Shown here: in pieces, positions 54,144-64,000 of the stretch | Position numbering within the stretch: the stretch's first letter is position 1 | Layout: each line of letters opens with the position of its first letter | Assembly (NCBI GenBank): GCA_965644315.1 | Contig: CBFFRQ010000038.1 | Coordinates: forward strand, 124,001 to 188,000 | Length of the DNA stretch: 64,000 nucleotides | Source of the DNA: Caecitellus pseudoparvulus | Lineage: Eukaryota; Bigyra: Bicosoecida | Direction of reading: 5' to 3' | Notes under the pieces: generated by a model | Database searches by the model: none | Seen by the model: only the letters and a program-made list of their open reading frames with translations | What the model was told of the DNA's origin: nothing | Made by a program: the position numbers and the translations under genes

Positions 54144-57100
54144 TCAGAAAGCGCATGCGCTCGTGCGCCGCGGCCGTTTAGACAGATTCCGCATGGGTTT
54201 GTTACCCATGGACCTCTTTTTCCCACCAGTACGAGCTTTCGTCTTGGCCCCACCGACGTGGGCTTCTATCTTGGCCGCCCCACCCTTTGGACTGACCTTG
54301 GCCCCCGCACGTTCGTGGCCTGTCTCGGCCCCACTCCGCTTTTGCGTCTTGACCTCTTCATCTTGGACAGCTGCCTCCGCCTGCATCTTTTGGGCTACCT
54401 TCCTCACCTGTCCTTCCGTTGCGTGTGCTGCAGAGGCAACCCGTGATACCAACGTTTTCTCGCTATAGGGGCAGGTCCCATCCTTGCGGGCCTGCTGCTC
54501 CTCCAGGAACAGCTGGCGAATCTCATGTTCTAACTCCGGGGTGACAGACGAGGTGGCCCTGTGGTACAGGGGCAAACCAGAGGCCTTGACTTCCTCGAAG
54601 GTTGGTGGGGCGGGTGGAACCGGGTTGCGTTGAAGCGCCGCAGTGATCTCTCCATCACCGAGGCCAGTGACACTAGAGCACAACGCAGACAGCAGATCCA
54701 AGCTGTCTGCTGCTTTGCCCGCCTTGGATCGGGTCTCACGCTCGCGGCTGTGCGAGTTGGTGTACTTAGACAGCAGCTTGGCAGCAGTGGCTTGGTTCCT
54801 CTCCAGCCAGTACAGTGTCAGGTTCATCTTGGCCACATCGAGGCGGGTTGAAGTCCCTGCCGTCACCATGTCTCGCATCCCAGCGTGTAGGCTTTCGTTT
54901 CCCCCTGTTGTCGTCGCGCCGTGAACCGCATCTCGCCCATTCATCAGACCCTGAATGCCGACTAAGTTGTTGCATGAGGCCTTGACCCGGGATCGAGTCA
55001 GTGCGTAGGGGGATCCTTTCTGAAGGATGCCGTGGGTGGGAGCACCGCGTACAACAGATGTGGCACCACTCTCGCTGGGGGGCGCCCAGACTACCTCGAA
55101 GAGCTTGGCAACCCGCTTCAGCTCAGCCTGAGCTTGGCTCACGTTGTCTGGACCCACGTGCAGAGGAAGCATGGGAACGGCACCTTCACCTTCATGTACA
55201 CCTTCAGCAGTCACAGTGAATGGCTGGCCGCGGGAGCGGCGATGCAGCATGCCGGCAGCAGCGGCACACACAGCTGCCAAGGCGAGGGGGACGTGCTCGC
55301 GAAGCCTTGCAGCAGCCCCGACTGCACGCGCTGGCCCGTACACAGCCCACCCAAACTTGGCAAGGAAGGACTTGACCACCCCCTGCTGTCCCTGGCTCAG
55401 GGGCTTGCGTGCAAGGATAGCATGGGCGCAAGCTTTGAATCCCTGGATCGCTTCCCTTGCAGAGGGCAGGTCATTCAACTGCTTGTCAATGTCTCGCTCT
55501 GGCAGCATCAAGCGCGAAGACACTTCCGTTCTGGGGGGCGTCCGTATCCAGTGAACAGTGTCAAACCACAGCCTTGACATCATCTTGCCATCTTGGTGCA
55601 CGGATTTGCTGGGTATGGTCTTGGTCACGCGGCTGGCGAAGTGCCACGGGTCTACCGCGAACCGCACCACGCCTTTCTTTAGCAGTGGGAAGTGCACGTC
55701 GATGATTTTCTGTAGGGTGTGCTGGTGGGTCCTGAGGTTGTCCACTGTGATGACGATGGGGTGGGACGCACCCGGGCCGCGCTCCCGCAGGTGTCCCTTC
55801 AGCTTGCACAGTAAGAAGTCCAGGACCCAGGCCAGGTTGGCCCCACTCTCGTGGCCCGTGAGCATGGGACACTGCAAGATGAAGCCGTATCGTCCCACAA
55901 CCGTGGCTATGCAGGGAGCTACCCGCCACCGGGTTGTGCCTCTGGCCCGAGTTGCTGTGGCAGTGCCACCGCTGCCATCCCCTGTGCACGCTGCCAAAGC
56001 CTGCGCATCGCCTGTGTCTTCACCAGCTTCATCATCATCTCCATCTGGATGTTCTCCGTCGCACTCCTGCCCTTCAGGCCCGGCAGGCTCATCAGTAGCT
56101 TGCGTGGTGTCATGTTGCCCAGGCCTCGGACCAACCACGTGCACCCGTGCGGAGGATGCGAAGGTCCAGTCCACGCTGATGGTGTCAGCGAAGCGCGCTA
56201 GGGCTTCCTCGTACAGACTGACGTGTGGCTCCACTGTGACATGGAAGATATGCAGCACAGCATCTCGCAAAGCCTCCACGCCAGTGCTCAGCTGCAGCCT
56301 CTCCTCGATGGGGGTCCTCACGCGGCGCACGATCCCCGCCACGGCCCTGCCAATGGCATCGTCCTTCTGGTACCAGAACTTTTGTCGCAGCTCTCTCTTC
56401 CACTTCCTAAACGTGTCCCGAAAAGGGTGCATCAGGTCTCTGTAGAATGCATCCTGTACCTTGGCCATGCCTTCGCGACGGTGCGCGACGTAGCACTCCC
56501 ACAGACTCTCTGCTGCATCTTCATCCAGGAGCATAGAGCCAGCAAGTGCACAAGGTATGGACAGGGTCAGCCTGCGCCCCTCCATATGGGGAAAGGGGGT
56601 ACCGTCCTGCTGCTGCTCGGGGAAAAGCTGGTCCTTGAGCTTCCAGAACTTCTGCGTACCGACAAGGACAGAGGCACCGTGCTTCTGGCAGGTGTACCTG
56701 ACTTTTTTGACCGACTGCACGCCACGCATGCCAGTGATCAAGCACTGCGTACACTCCTGTATCCCATTTGTTGTCCAGACACAAGTGCCGGCCGTGTCCG
56801 CGTTGGGACACATGCCCCAGGGCACCACAGGGCGTCCGTCTGAGCCACCGTCTACCGGGACAGACATCATTCGCAAAGGAATGGCCATCGAGCTTGGGGC
56901 CATACTTTCCTGCAGTTCTTTTTCCATGTTCCTGAGCATCTCAGTCAACTTCTCAGGCAGCGGGCCAGCCTCTGCAGCTGCGGCCCCCCCTGTCCATGGC
57001 TCCTCAGCACGCGCTGCCATGGCTGACCGAAAGGAAACTCCCCCTTCTGCGGCTTTGGCTTGGTATGCATCGCTGTCGGGGAAAGTGTGCCCGTCAGGTG

Positions 57101-58445
57101 TCCAGGGGATGGGTCCTTCGACCAGCTTGTGGGTCTCCTCATCCGCTTGATCGAACCTGCTCCCCAGAGCTGGGTGTGCGGCAGCGACGCCAACTGCCTG
57201 AATCCGCCGCTCTGGGGGCTGCTTCTTGTGAGGGATGAAATGCTTGTAAACTGTGCCAGCGACCGCAGCATGCTCAGGTTTCTCGACATACCACTTGTCT
57301 TCGGTGATTGCGTGGGTGTATCCCCCGAGGAGACCCTGCTCGCCGACACACTCCTCCTCGCGGTCTGTGGTTCGATACACCAAGCCGCCTTCAATGCTGC
57401 GGACCTTGTCCCGAAGAGCGGCAGTCACTGGTCCCTGTGCGTCCCGCAACGCGGCCGCGATCCCAATCTCTGCCTTGTCTGCCATGTAGGCCAGCACAAC
57501 CCCCTCCCCAGGCTGTGGAGGGAGCGCCATCCTGCCCAAGGCAGCGCGCACCATCATCACGCTCGACCCAACAAGCTCAACAGTGGCAGGCTTGGCGGGC
57601 GATGCCATTAACACGGTCAGGATTGTACTCATGTTCCCGGCGAGCGCCGCTGGACAGGTGGGCACGAGAACCTCCCTGGGAGGCTGTGGGAGGCAATGCT
57701 CAGCGGGCCCCACTGCAGAGCACTGCTCGGTGAGCTCGCCTGGACTCATGTCACCGTGAAGGAGAAGGTGGGAGGCTGCTGGGGCACACCTGTGAACAAC
57801 AGCTTCAGACTTGGCCAGCGCCTGGTCGGACCACGTGCTACCGTGCCCCAGCGGAACGCTGCGGCGCAGGCTCTGCAACGCTGATTTTGTCAGTGACTCT
57901 GGAGACAAGTCCTCGACCGAGACTGAAGCAACTGTAACCTCCACGGGGCTCTGGGCATCAGGATGGCCTGCGGACAGAGGTGGACATGGGGGACTGCAGG
58001 TACGAGCTGAGAGCCTGCAGGAAACAGGAGAGAAGCTTCAGCCTCACCTTCTTCATGCCCTTGTGGTGCTTCTTGGGGCGCTAGAGTGTCTGCATCTTGC
58101 TCTGTGGTACGGAAAGGCTCGCAGGGGGTGCTGCCGTTATGGGCGAAACGCCGTTTGCACCACAAGACGCAAATACGCACCTTCTGCTGCCATAACGACA
58201 CGTCCTGCCCCACAGGAGTGAGATTCAAATCCTTTTTTCATCTTTGCACGCCAAAAACACACGTCAGAGGAGCAGTGGTAGTGAGTGCCGTCAACGAAGG
58301 CAGCGTTGGTACTGCCCTTGCGTGGAGCAAGGCACCCTCGTGCAATGGCCGCGGCCCGGAGCGAGCAAAGCTGACATTCAGAAGCCTTGGACCTTTCTAC
58401 CTTGATACAGTGCGTTGTAAGCACCCCTGGGGCTCTTCGCGGCAT
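54144..58445 (-). CDS. MULE-like transposase, copy 2 (three exons)
   Basis: Exons 58445-58263, 58183-58048 and 57967-54144, mirroring copy 1. The large exon has the same 1266 codons with scattered substitutions and all three candidate acidic residues (ISVDWTF, IVITVDNLRTH, GGNESLHAGMRD). The zinc-finger-like N-terminus is kept (CQLC, HYHC, LWCKRRFAHNG). No stop or frameshift, so the product is potentially functional. Codon use is as GC-rich as the host genes. Confidence 0.83.
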
Positions 58446-58632
58446 CCTGGCCTGGGTAGCGCAATGTCGTTCCTCGGTCAGTGGGGGCGCCCGTTGGAGC
58501 TGGTGCCGGAGGAGGTGGGGGGTACATTCAAATCGATGTGACGGTCAAGGAGAGAGGGGCAAAGGCGCCAAGTGAAGGAGATCAAATCCAAGTTGATGAG
58601 TGTCCAAATGCCACCTTTGTCACCAGAAAATT

Positions 58633-58665
58633 TACCCAGTCTATAAACTTATTCTCGACGCACCG
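58633..58665 (-). repeat. Inverted repeat (gene-proximal end), MULE-like copy 2
   Basis: Complement of 34416-34448 in copy 1; followed by the target duplicate CGCCTCGCT at 58666-58674. Confidence 0.9.
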
Positions 58666-58816
58666 CGCCTCGCTGTGCCAAGCCCATTCAAATCCCTGAT
58701 TATTTGCACAATATGCCTGCCAGGCAGTGCCCGGTGCCCCATTGGTAAAGGCTGCCTTCGAACCCAGCACCATGCCTCGGCCCAGCGTCTGAAGGGCGCC
58801 CGCGGTCTATGGACTT

Positions 58817-58852
58817 GAAGCACGCACCGAAGCACGCACCGAAGCACGCCTC
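58817..58852. repeat. 12-bp minisatellite, three copies (unit D)
   Basis: Same array as at 46087-46122 and 49711-49746. Confidence 0.85.
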
Positions 58853-59149
58853 AGACCGTGTCTGCCTTGATTGAGCAGGCAACCACACTGCCGCAGACCA
58901 CGACAACCCAACAGGCTTCAAGCGGGGCGCAGGCGAAGGCTGTCGGGTCGGCGCAAGGGGGGCTCATGCTTGGGACACAGGCCGATCTGCCATGGCTAGC
59001 ATGCCTTGTGTGGTGAATGCATTGAACACTGCATTGGAAGGGCATGACGTGGGCCCCAAACGCGCATGCGCTGCTCTGGCACGTTGCTCGTCTGCTCTCG
59101 CTTCATTGGACTTCACTCAACGCTTGGCACAAGCACAGTGCTCGCTGCC

Positions 59150-61808
59150 TCAGATGGTGGCGGGCGCTTGCTGGTCACCCAACGAAGCCCCCGCTCGTGT
59201 CCGCACTACATCCTCAAACGCTGGGCGCATGTGAGCCCTCCACAGCTCCGTGCAGACTTCCTCACTGATGCTCTCAGGCCTCTTCGTCCACCCTTCCTCC
59301 ATCTCCCTCATCAACACCTCAGGCGTCATGGACATGCACTTCTCCATGAAGTTCAGGTGCCGCTTCAATGCAAGCCCATTCTCTTTTTGTTGCACCAGCG
59401 CCTTGTACGTCTCCTCCAGCACGGTTGGCTGCAGCAGCGCAAGAAATGAGTCTTCCACTGCTCCGATCTGCGACACGAGAAGACACAAGCCAGTCGTGAG
59501 CCGGGCTTACACTCCCAAGATCTTTCACAGGCGTCGGGACATGCAGCGCACTCACTCCCAGACGAACAAAGGCGCACTTCGCACTCAGCACAGCATCCGG
59601 GTTCACCTCACTTGGCTCCACCTTTCTCACAGCTTTACTGATGCGTTCCTGGTCTCCTTCAGACAGCGTCTTCAGGTCCTCCTCGAAATGCTCCTCAACA
59701 TCGGCCACCATGCGCGCCCGCATCCGCCCAAACAGTGCACGCCCCAGGCGGTCATCCAGCAGCCCTGTCCAGTCTGCATCGCTCACACCCTTTGGCCTCC
59801 GCACTCGTGCGCTGGGTACATCACCCGAGTGCTCGACCACATTCAAGCGCATGCATGCCTGCATGAACGCCCCGTGACGCTTCAATGCAGCCACATCATA
59901 TGGCCGCGCAACCAGCAATTTGTACGTCTCGCTCAGCATACTTGGCTGCAGCATGACTTCCGCAGAGTCCGCCACTGCTACGTTCTGCAACGCGAACACA
60001 GTGACACTGTGAGCCAGCCTCGCACACGCAAAACCAAGTCAAGCCAGCACTCACCGACATGCAAACGAAAGCCTCCTTTGCACTGACCACAGCAGTCTTG
60101 TCCACATCGGCACCGTCCAGGTTTGCAAAGGCTTTCACCACTCGCTCCCTGTCTTCATCCGGCAGCCGCCTCAACGCGGCTGCAAAGCGCCGCTCCCCTT
60201 TCTCCTTCAGGCGCGCCACAGCCGTCCCAAACACAGCACGCTTCAGGGCGGGGCGCAAGTTGTTCGTCAGCAACTCTGACCAGACTTCCTCGCTCACACC
60301 CTCAGGCTTCATATGTTGCGTAGTCAGGCCCTTAGACTCTAGCCGAGTCAAGCTAACAAACATGCAGTGCGCAAGGAACTCCCGGAGACGCTCCAGTCCT
60401 GCAACATCCTCCGCCGACCCCACCAACGCCTTGTACGCTGCCCCAAGCATGCCTGGCTGCAGCACCGCGACTGTTGACTCAACTATCAAACACACCTGCG
60501 AAGGCGTACGCTCGCCCAATGGCCAAGCCACACACACGGCAAGTTGCATCAACACTCACCCCTGTACGTGCAATGGCGCACTTCGCACAGGCCACAGCAG
60601 CAACGTTGGCGTTCTCAGCACCCAGCTTCTCGAGCGCCTCCTCCACACGCTCCCTGTCAACTGCCGACAGATGCCTCAGGGCGCGCGACATGTCCCCCTC
60701 ACCCTCCGCCGTCATCCTCCCCACAGCGGCCGAGAACTGCTCACGCTGCAGGGCGGGACGCATGTAGTCGGCCAGCAGCTCTGTCCAGGCGCCCTCCCTC
60801 AAACCCTCAGGTGCCTGCCTCCACCCCTCCTCGATCTTGCCCAGCAACGCCGCAGTCGTCTCCACCATGATGCCGGCCATGAGCCCCGCGAGGCGCTCCA
60901 CCGCAGCCACGTCCTCGGCAGGCCCCACCACGGCAGTGTGCAGCGCCTTCAGTACGTCTGGATCCACCAGTGCGGCCACTGTGCTCGCCACGCGCAGCTC
61001 CTGCGCAGGCAGCCTTGCTGTGTGAGTCAGCCATGCATACACGGGCAGGCCACGCATTGCGTCCACTCACTGCACGTATGAAAGCCCACTTGGCACTGCT
61101 GACGGCAGTCGCGTTGACATTGGCGCCATCCAGTCGGTGGAAGGCCTCCTCCACTTGCTCCTTGTCGGGGTCGGGCAGGGTGGCCAGGGCGTCCTTGAAG
61201 TGGCTCGCAAGGTCCAGCACTTGCGTCTTGTCCAGGCAGTGACTCTGCACACCAGCACAAAGGGGAGGGTGCACCCACACAGCATTACCAGTGTGCGCGG
61301 CGGTGCTCACTGGAGCGTCTTTGATGACAGCAGTAGCCTGTTGCATAGTGCGTGCATCCGGCCCAGCAGAGGCAAAGTGGGCGGGCAGCGCGAAGACAGA
61401 GCTCTCGTGCTGAAACGCCAGCGCGCGCTTCCACTCCACACCCTCAATCTCGCGCTGGCTTCCCCGTGGGGAGAGCGTGCTGGGCCCTCCATCTGGGCTG
61501 AGCGGTGAGGGCGAATGTAGGGAAGGAATCCCATGTGCATACCCCTCCTTCGGGCGCTGCTGCGTCGGCGTCGTGCACGATGCAGAAGTAAAGGCATGGC
61601 GTGCAATTTCCGCAAGCCCCTTGGGTGGAATTGGGCGCTGGGCACGCAATGCGGCTTGCAACGCGACAGTCAGCATCGCAACTTGTCCTTGTGTGATCGA
61701 CAAACGTGGCAGCCAAAGTAGGGCAGGGCCCTTTTGGGTGGTGGGGCTGCATTTGGTTTTGCAGCGCGACAGTGCTTGACAACGCCTGGACATCGCAGGT
61801 CTCACCAC
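59150..61808 (-). CDS. Module gene, unit D (six exons)
   Basis: Exons 61808-61311, 61244-61071, 61000-60560, 60495-60055, 59984-59556 and 59467-59150, the exact counterparts of unit C at an offset of 9106 bp. Only a handful of residues differ (for example Q to H before RLDGANVN, V to L in APEGVREG). The same altered last exon as unit C is present. Being the outermost copy, it has only about 100 bp of the shared upstream region before the array ends, so its promoter may be incomplete. Confidence 0.6.
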
Positions 61809-61911
61809 AGTACGATCAGTCTACAGTGACGAGGGTGGCACCAGAGTAAACCGGCGCTTGCTTTTTCTGTCTTCTCGAGGACCAGTAGGCTGGACTACAT
61901 CACGCTTTCCC

Positions 61912-62701
61912 CGTACGATGCTGCTAGGCGCGTGCAGCCGACAATGCCTGGCTGCGAGGCCTGCAACACGCGCCCTTCCGCCTCATGGCCAATCTTGACC
62001 GCTCCAATCCACAGCTCCTGCACGAACTTGCCCTAGCGGCCGTGGTTCGCAAGCCACAGCGCAGGGTTTGAAACAGCGTCCCGGGAATTCAACGACATCT
62101 CCTGCACACTGTCAGTCCCCCCCACGTCCAATCCAGCCCTCCAATTCAGTTCCATGCCGCGACTTGTAATCTGTGCGAGCTTGAAAACTGTGCATTGACA
62201 GTGCGGCACTTACCTCAGCATTGCGAGTTGTGGAAGATACAGTCTTGTGACTCCCCCAATCTGACGGAGCCTCCGACTCTGCTGACACAGCTCTCCCCCC
62301 CATGGCCATGGCTCGGCAGGTGGACAGGTCTGCGCAGCTTGCTTGCTCGATGAAAGATGGGACAGAAAGAATGTGCTTGGTGCGCTGCACTCACATCCGC
62401 GCGCAGTGCTCGGGACGGACTACTGCGGGGCCGACCACACTTCGAGCAGTGGTCGAGCATTGCCCACCCCTTGCCAATGTTCCAACTTTCGCCTGAAACT
62501 CCACATTTGCGTTGCAGCACGTACATGCAATTTCTAGTCCCAAGGTGCTTCTGCATCCTGCGACCTTCGCTGTACACGCGACTGTTCAGCAGGGCAACGG
62601 CAGCTGTCGGCTGCGGAAATTGGCTGCCCGCGCTTTGGCTCCAAACGCAAGAGCCGACGCAGGCCGTGCCAACATCCACCCCGGTGTGGCGCTGTAGCAT
62701 C
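61912..62701. other. Spacer between the array and the Nudix gene
   Basis: About 790 bp of unique sequence. It contains short open frames on both strands (for example 62302-62496) without recognisable motifs. Presumably holds the Nudix promoter. Confidence 0.4.
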
Positions 62702-63377
62702 ATGGCGGCAGATGGCTGCGTCACTCCCCCGCCGCAGCCCGTCACCGACGTGGAGACACGTTCCCCAAAGCTCCGAAAGCAACGCGCTGGCGAGAAGTAT
62801 GGCCCAGACGGCTTCAGGCACCGTGCAGGCTGCGTCGTCGTGCGGGCAGGCGACGACGGTACGCCGGAGGTTTTCTTGTGCTCCTCCCGGAAGCAGCCTG
62901 TCACCAAGACCCGCCGCTTCGTGCTCCCTGCGGGCGGTGAGTGTGCTGCAACGGCGTGCCGTGGAAGCACAAGCGCGCCGGCAACACGCTACGGGCTGCT
63001 TCCCCACAGGCATTGAAGAGGGAGAAGCGGAAGCGCAGGCGGCAGTTCGAGAGACGCAGGAGGAGGGCGGGGTCGTCTGTGGCAAGTCTCGCTGCGTGCT
63101 GCTCGGCACGTGGAGCGATGCCAAGCGGCGGAGCCACACGACGTACTTTGCGACCACCCTGGAATCACAAGAAAGCAGCCCAGAGGGCCGCCAGTGCCAG
63201 TGGCTGCCCGTGCCACAAGCCAAGGCTGTGCTCATGAAGAAGAACGGCATGTCTGCCGCGCTGGACTGCTTGCATGCGGCCCTGCTGACCGACCTCTGCG
63301 CCAGTGCGGCAGCGCCGGCTGCTGCGCCGGCAGAGTCACCAGGCGATGAGCAGCAGAGCAGCGAAATGGCGCCCTGA
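62702..63377 (+). CDS. Nudix hydrolase (diphosphoinositol-polyphosphate phosphohydrolase-like)
   Basis: Hydrolyses a nucleoside- or inositol-diphosphate-type bond. Exons 62702-62936 and 63010-63377 with a 73-bp intron (GTGAGT...CCACAG). Splicing joins LPAGG to IEEGE and completes a perfect Nudix box: GGIEEGEAEAQAAVRETQEE followed by GGV, i.e. G-x5-E-x7-RE-x2-EE-x-G. Upstream, FRHRAGCVVVRAG...VFLCSSRKQ and downstream KRRSHTTYFATTL fit the small DIPP/Aps1 group, in which the box carries the metal-binding Glu residues. About 200 residues; the Ala/Pro/Glu-rich C-terminus is probably disordered. The start ATG has a good context (ATCATGGCG). Exact substrate cannot be read from sequence. Confidence 0.87.
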
Positions 63378-63464
63378 GGGCAGCAGGGCAGCCCGATCCC
63401 ACATCTACATGAAGAGTTTTGCTTTCCTGCGTGATCCAATGCATTGGTCGCTGTGTGCACAGGC

Positions 63465-64000
63465 TCACTCCGCAACAATGTCTGCGTCAGGCCACCGCGA
63501 GGCCGCAGGCTTGTGCTGCGGGGGACTCGCGGGCAAGGCAGCCAGCTGCTCCTCCAGTGCTGTGGAGATGTCTGCTGCCAGGGCAGCATCATCCACCGCC
63601 GTCACCATGCTGTCTGCGTAGGTCGTCGTGGGAGCTGTCGGCTGCGGCGGCAGGGGCTGGGGGATGGGCAGCAGCTCCGGGTCGAAGCCGGGGGCGAAGA
63701 AGCGCCCTGACGCGCCGTGGTACTTCAGCGCCGTGCTGCCCAGCGTGCCGGCGTAGCGGTTCTTCTTGATGTCCAGGCTCTTCGCGCCGTCGCTGCCCAC
63801 CTGCAGGATCCAGACATTGTCCGCCTCCTGCGTCGCCTTGGCGGAGCCGAAGACAGAGGACAGGGACAGGGAGCTGCCAGAGGGCTCCTTGCGCGGGTGG
63901 ATGACCACCGACACCGACACGTTGCGGGAGGAGGCGAACTGCCGGAAGGCGTCCAGGGCGCGGTCCTGGGCGTCGAACTTGTCCGCGACGCCCGCCCCCA
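63465..64000 (-). CDS. TWNK: Twinkle-type mitochondrial DNA helicase, C-terminal end (partial)
   Basis: Replicative hexameric helicase (DnaB/T7 gp4 type) of mitochondria or other organelles. Only the last 178 codons are in the window; the gene enters from the right edge. Conserved: KFDAQDRALDAFRQFA, VIHPRKE, SSVFGSAKATQEADNVWILQ and LDIKKNRYAGTLG, the last three being core motifs H3/H4 of Twinkle. After the helicase core comes a Pro/Ala-rich tail of about 70 residues. Stop at 63465-63467. It converges with the Nudix gene, with 87 bp between the stops. Other RecA-fold helicases lack the HPRKE plus FGSAKATQEADN combination. Confidence 0.92.
   Translation of the reverse strand, partial: GAGVADKFDAQDRALDAFRQFASSRNVSVSVVIHPRKEPSGSSLSLSSVFGSAKATQEADNVWILQVGSDGAKSLDIKKNRYAGTLGSTALKYHGASGRFFAPGFDPELLPIPQPLPPQPTAPTTTYADSMVTAVDDAALAADISTALEEQLAALPASPPQHKPAASRWPDADIVAE

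Larger units (their letters stand above)
53201..58665 (-). mobile_element. MULE-like DNA transposon, copy 2 (5465 bp)
   Basis: Same element as copy 1 in the opposite orientation, with the same asymmetric ends: outer nine bases CGTGTGAAC at 53201 and GACGCACCG at 58657-58665. The target duplication is perfect and the transposase frame is intact, so this is likely a recent insertion. It lies exactly between tandem units C and D. Other units show the empty site, which fixes the ends of the element. Confidence 0.93.
58666..61911. repeat. Tandem unit D (partial)
   Basis: Resumes the array immediately after MULE-like copy 2 and matches unit C until about 61911, where similarity stops abruptly before the orphan phosphoesterase exon would begin. 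Confidence 0.85.

Noticed and set aside
34416-58665. Recombination between the two MULE-like copies has inverted the segment between them
   Set aside because: Each copy keeps its own matching 9-bp target duplication on both sides; an inversion would have exchanged one flank of each.
39936-61808. EF-hand calcium-binding loops in the module ends (LDGADVD)
   Set aside because: The acidic residues do not follow the 12-residue DxDxDG...E pattern, and the flanking helices are not spaced as an EF-hand.
1-64000. tRNA, rRNA or small structured RNA genes
   Set aside because: No cloverleaf with A/B boxes or rRNA-like stretch was recognised by eye; a covariance-model scan was not possible here.

Overview
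The window is nuclear DNA of a microbial eukaryote, GC-rich in its genes. Genes have short GT-AG introns, about 61-89 bp in the cases I could place. The stable genes are eukaryotic: a kinesin, a dynamin-like GBP GTPase, a WD-repeat protein, an L-galactose dehydrogenase-like enzyme, a Nudix hydrolase and a Twinkle-type mitochondrial replicative helicase. The L-galactose dehydrogenase fits an alga or another photosynthetic or stramenopile-like protist, but I cannot name the organism.

Layout. 1-2282: end of an unrecognised gene. 2620-7071: two tandem paralogous C2H2 zinc-finger genes (minus strand), with 7 and 16 intact fingers. 7963-18070: compact host core, with kinesin (minus) and WD-repeat gene (plus) diverging from a 317-bp gap, then the GBP GTPase (plus), then the aldo/keto reductase (minus). 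18725-25853: a very large plus-strand gene joining a motif-depleted RecQ-like helicase region, a MULE transposase core with SWIM zinc finger, and a Tudor-like C-terminus. 26731-31142: a PIF/Harbinger-type DNA transposon with terminal inverted repeats, an accessory ORF and a convergent transposase that appears to carry a SAP domain in a shifted frame.

31391-61911 is the most unusual part. A minus-strand gene begins at 41648 with exons that each encode about one copy of a roughly 147-residue module I do not recognise. It appears to end in a P-loop NTPase plus restriction-endonuclease-like region (31391-34388) of the RHS/Crinkler type. This gene is split by a 5464-bp MULE-like transposon (34416-39879) lying inside one of its introns; removing the element and one copy of its 9-bp target duplication leaves a normal 74-bp intron in phase. 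Upstream stand four further tandem copies (A-D, period about 3.62-3.63 kb) of the module part alone, without the NTPase/nuclease end. Three of the intervals carry a plus-strand first exon of a metallophosphoesterase-like gene that stops at its splice donor. A second, nearly identical MULE-like element (53201-58665, opposite orientation) sits between units C and D with a perfect 9-bp target duplication.

62702-64000: return to host genes, a two-exon Nudix hydrolase and the C-terminus of Twinkle, which runs off the window.

The picture is of two conserved gene islands flanking a transposon-rich segment in which a modular NTPase/nuclease family has been duplicated, partly homogenised and invaded. 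Exon boundaries are my readings of splice signals and reading frame; no transcript or database evidence was available.
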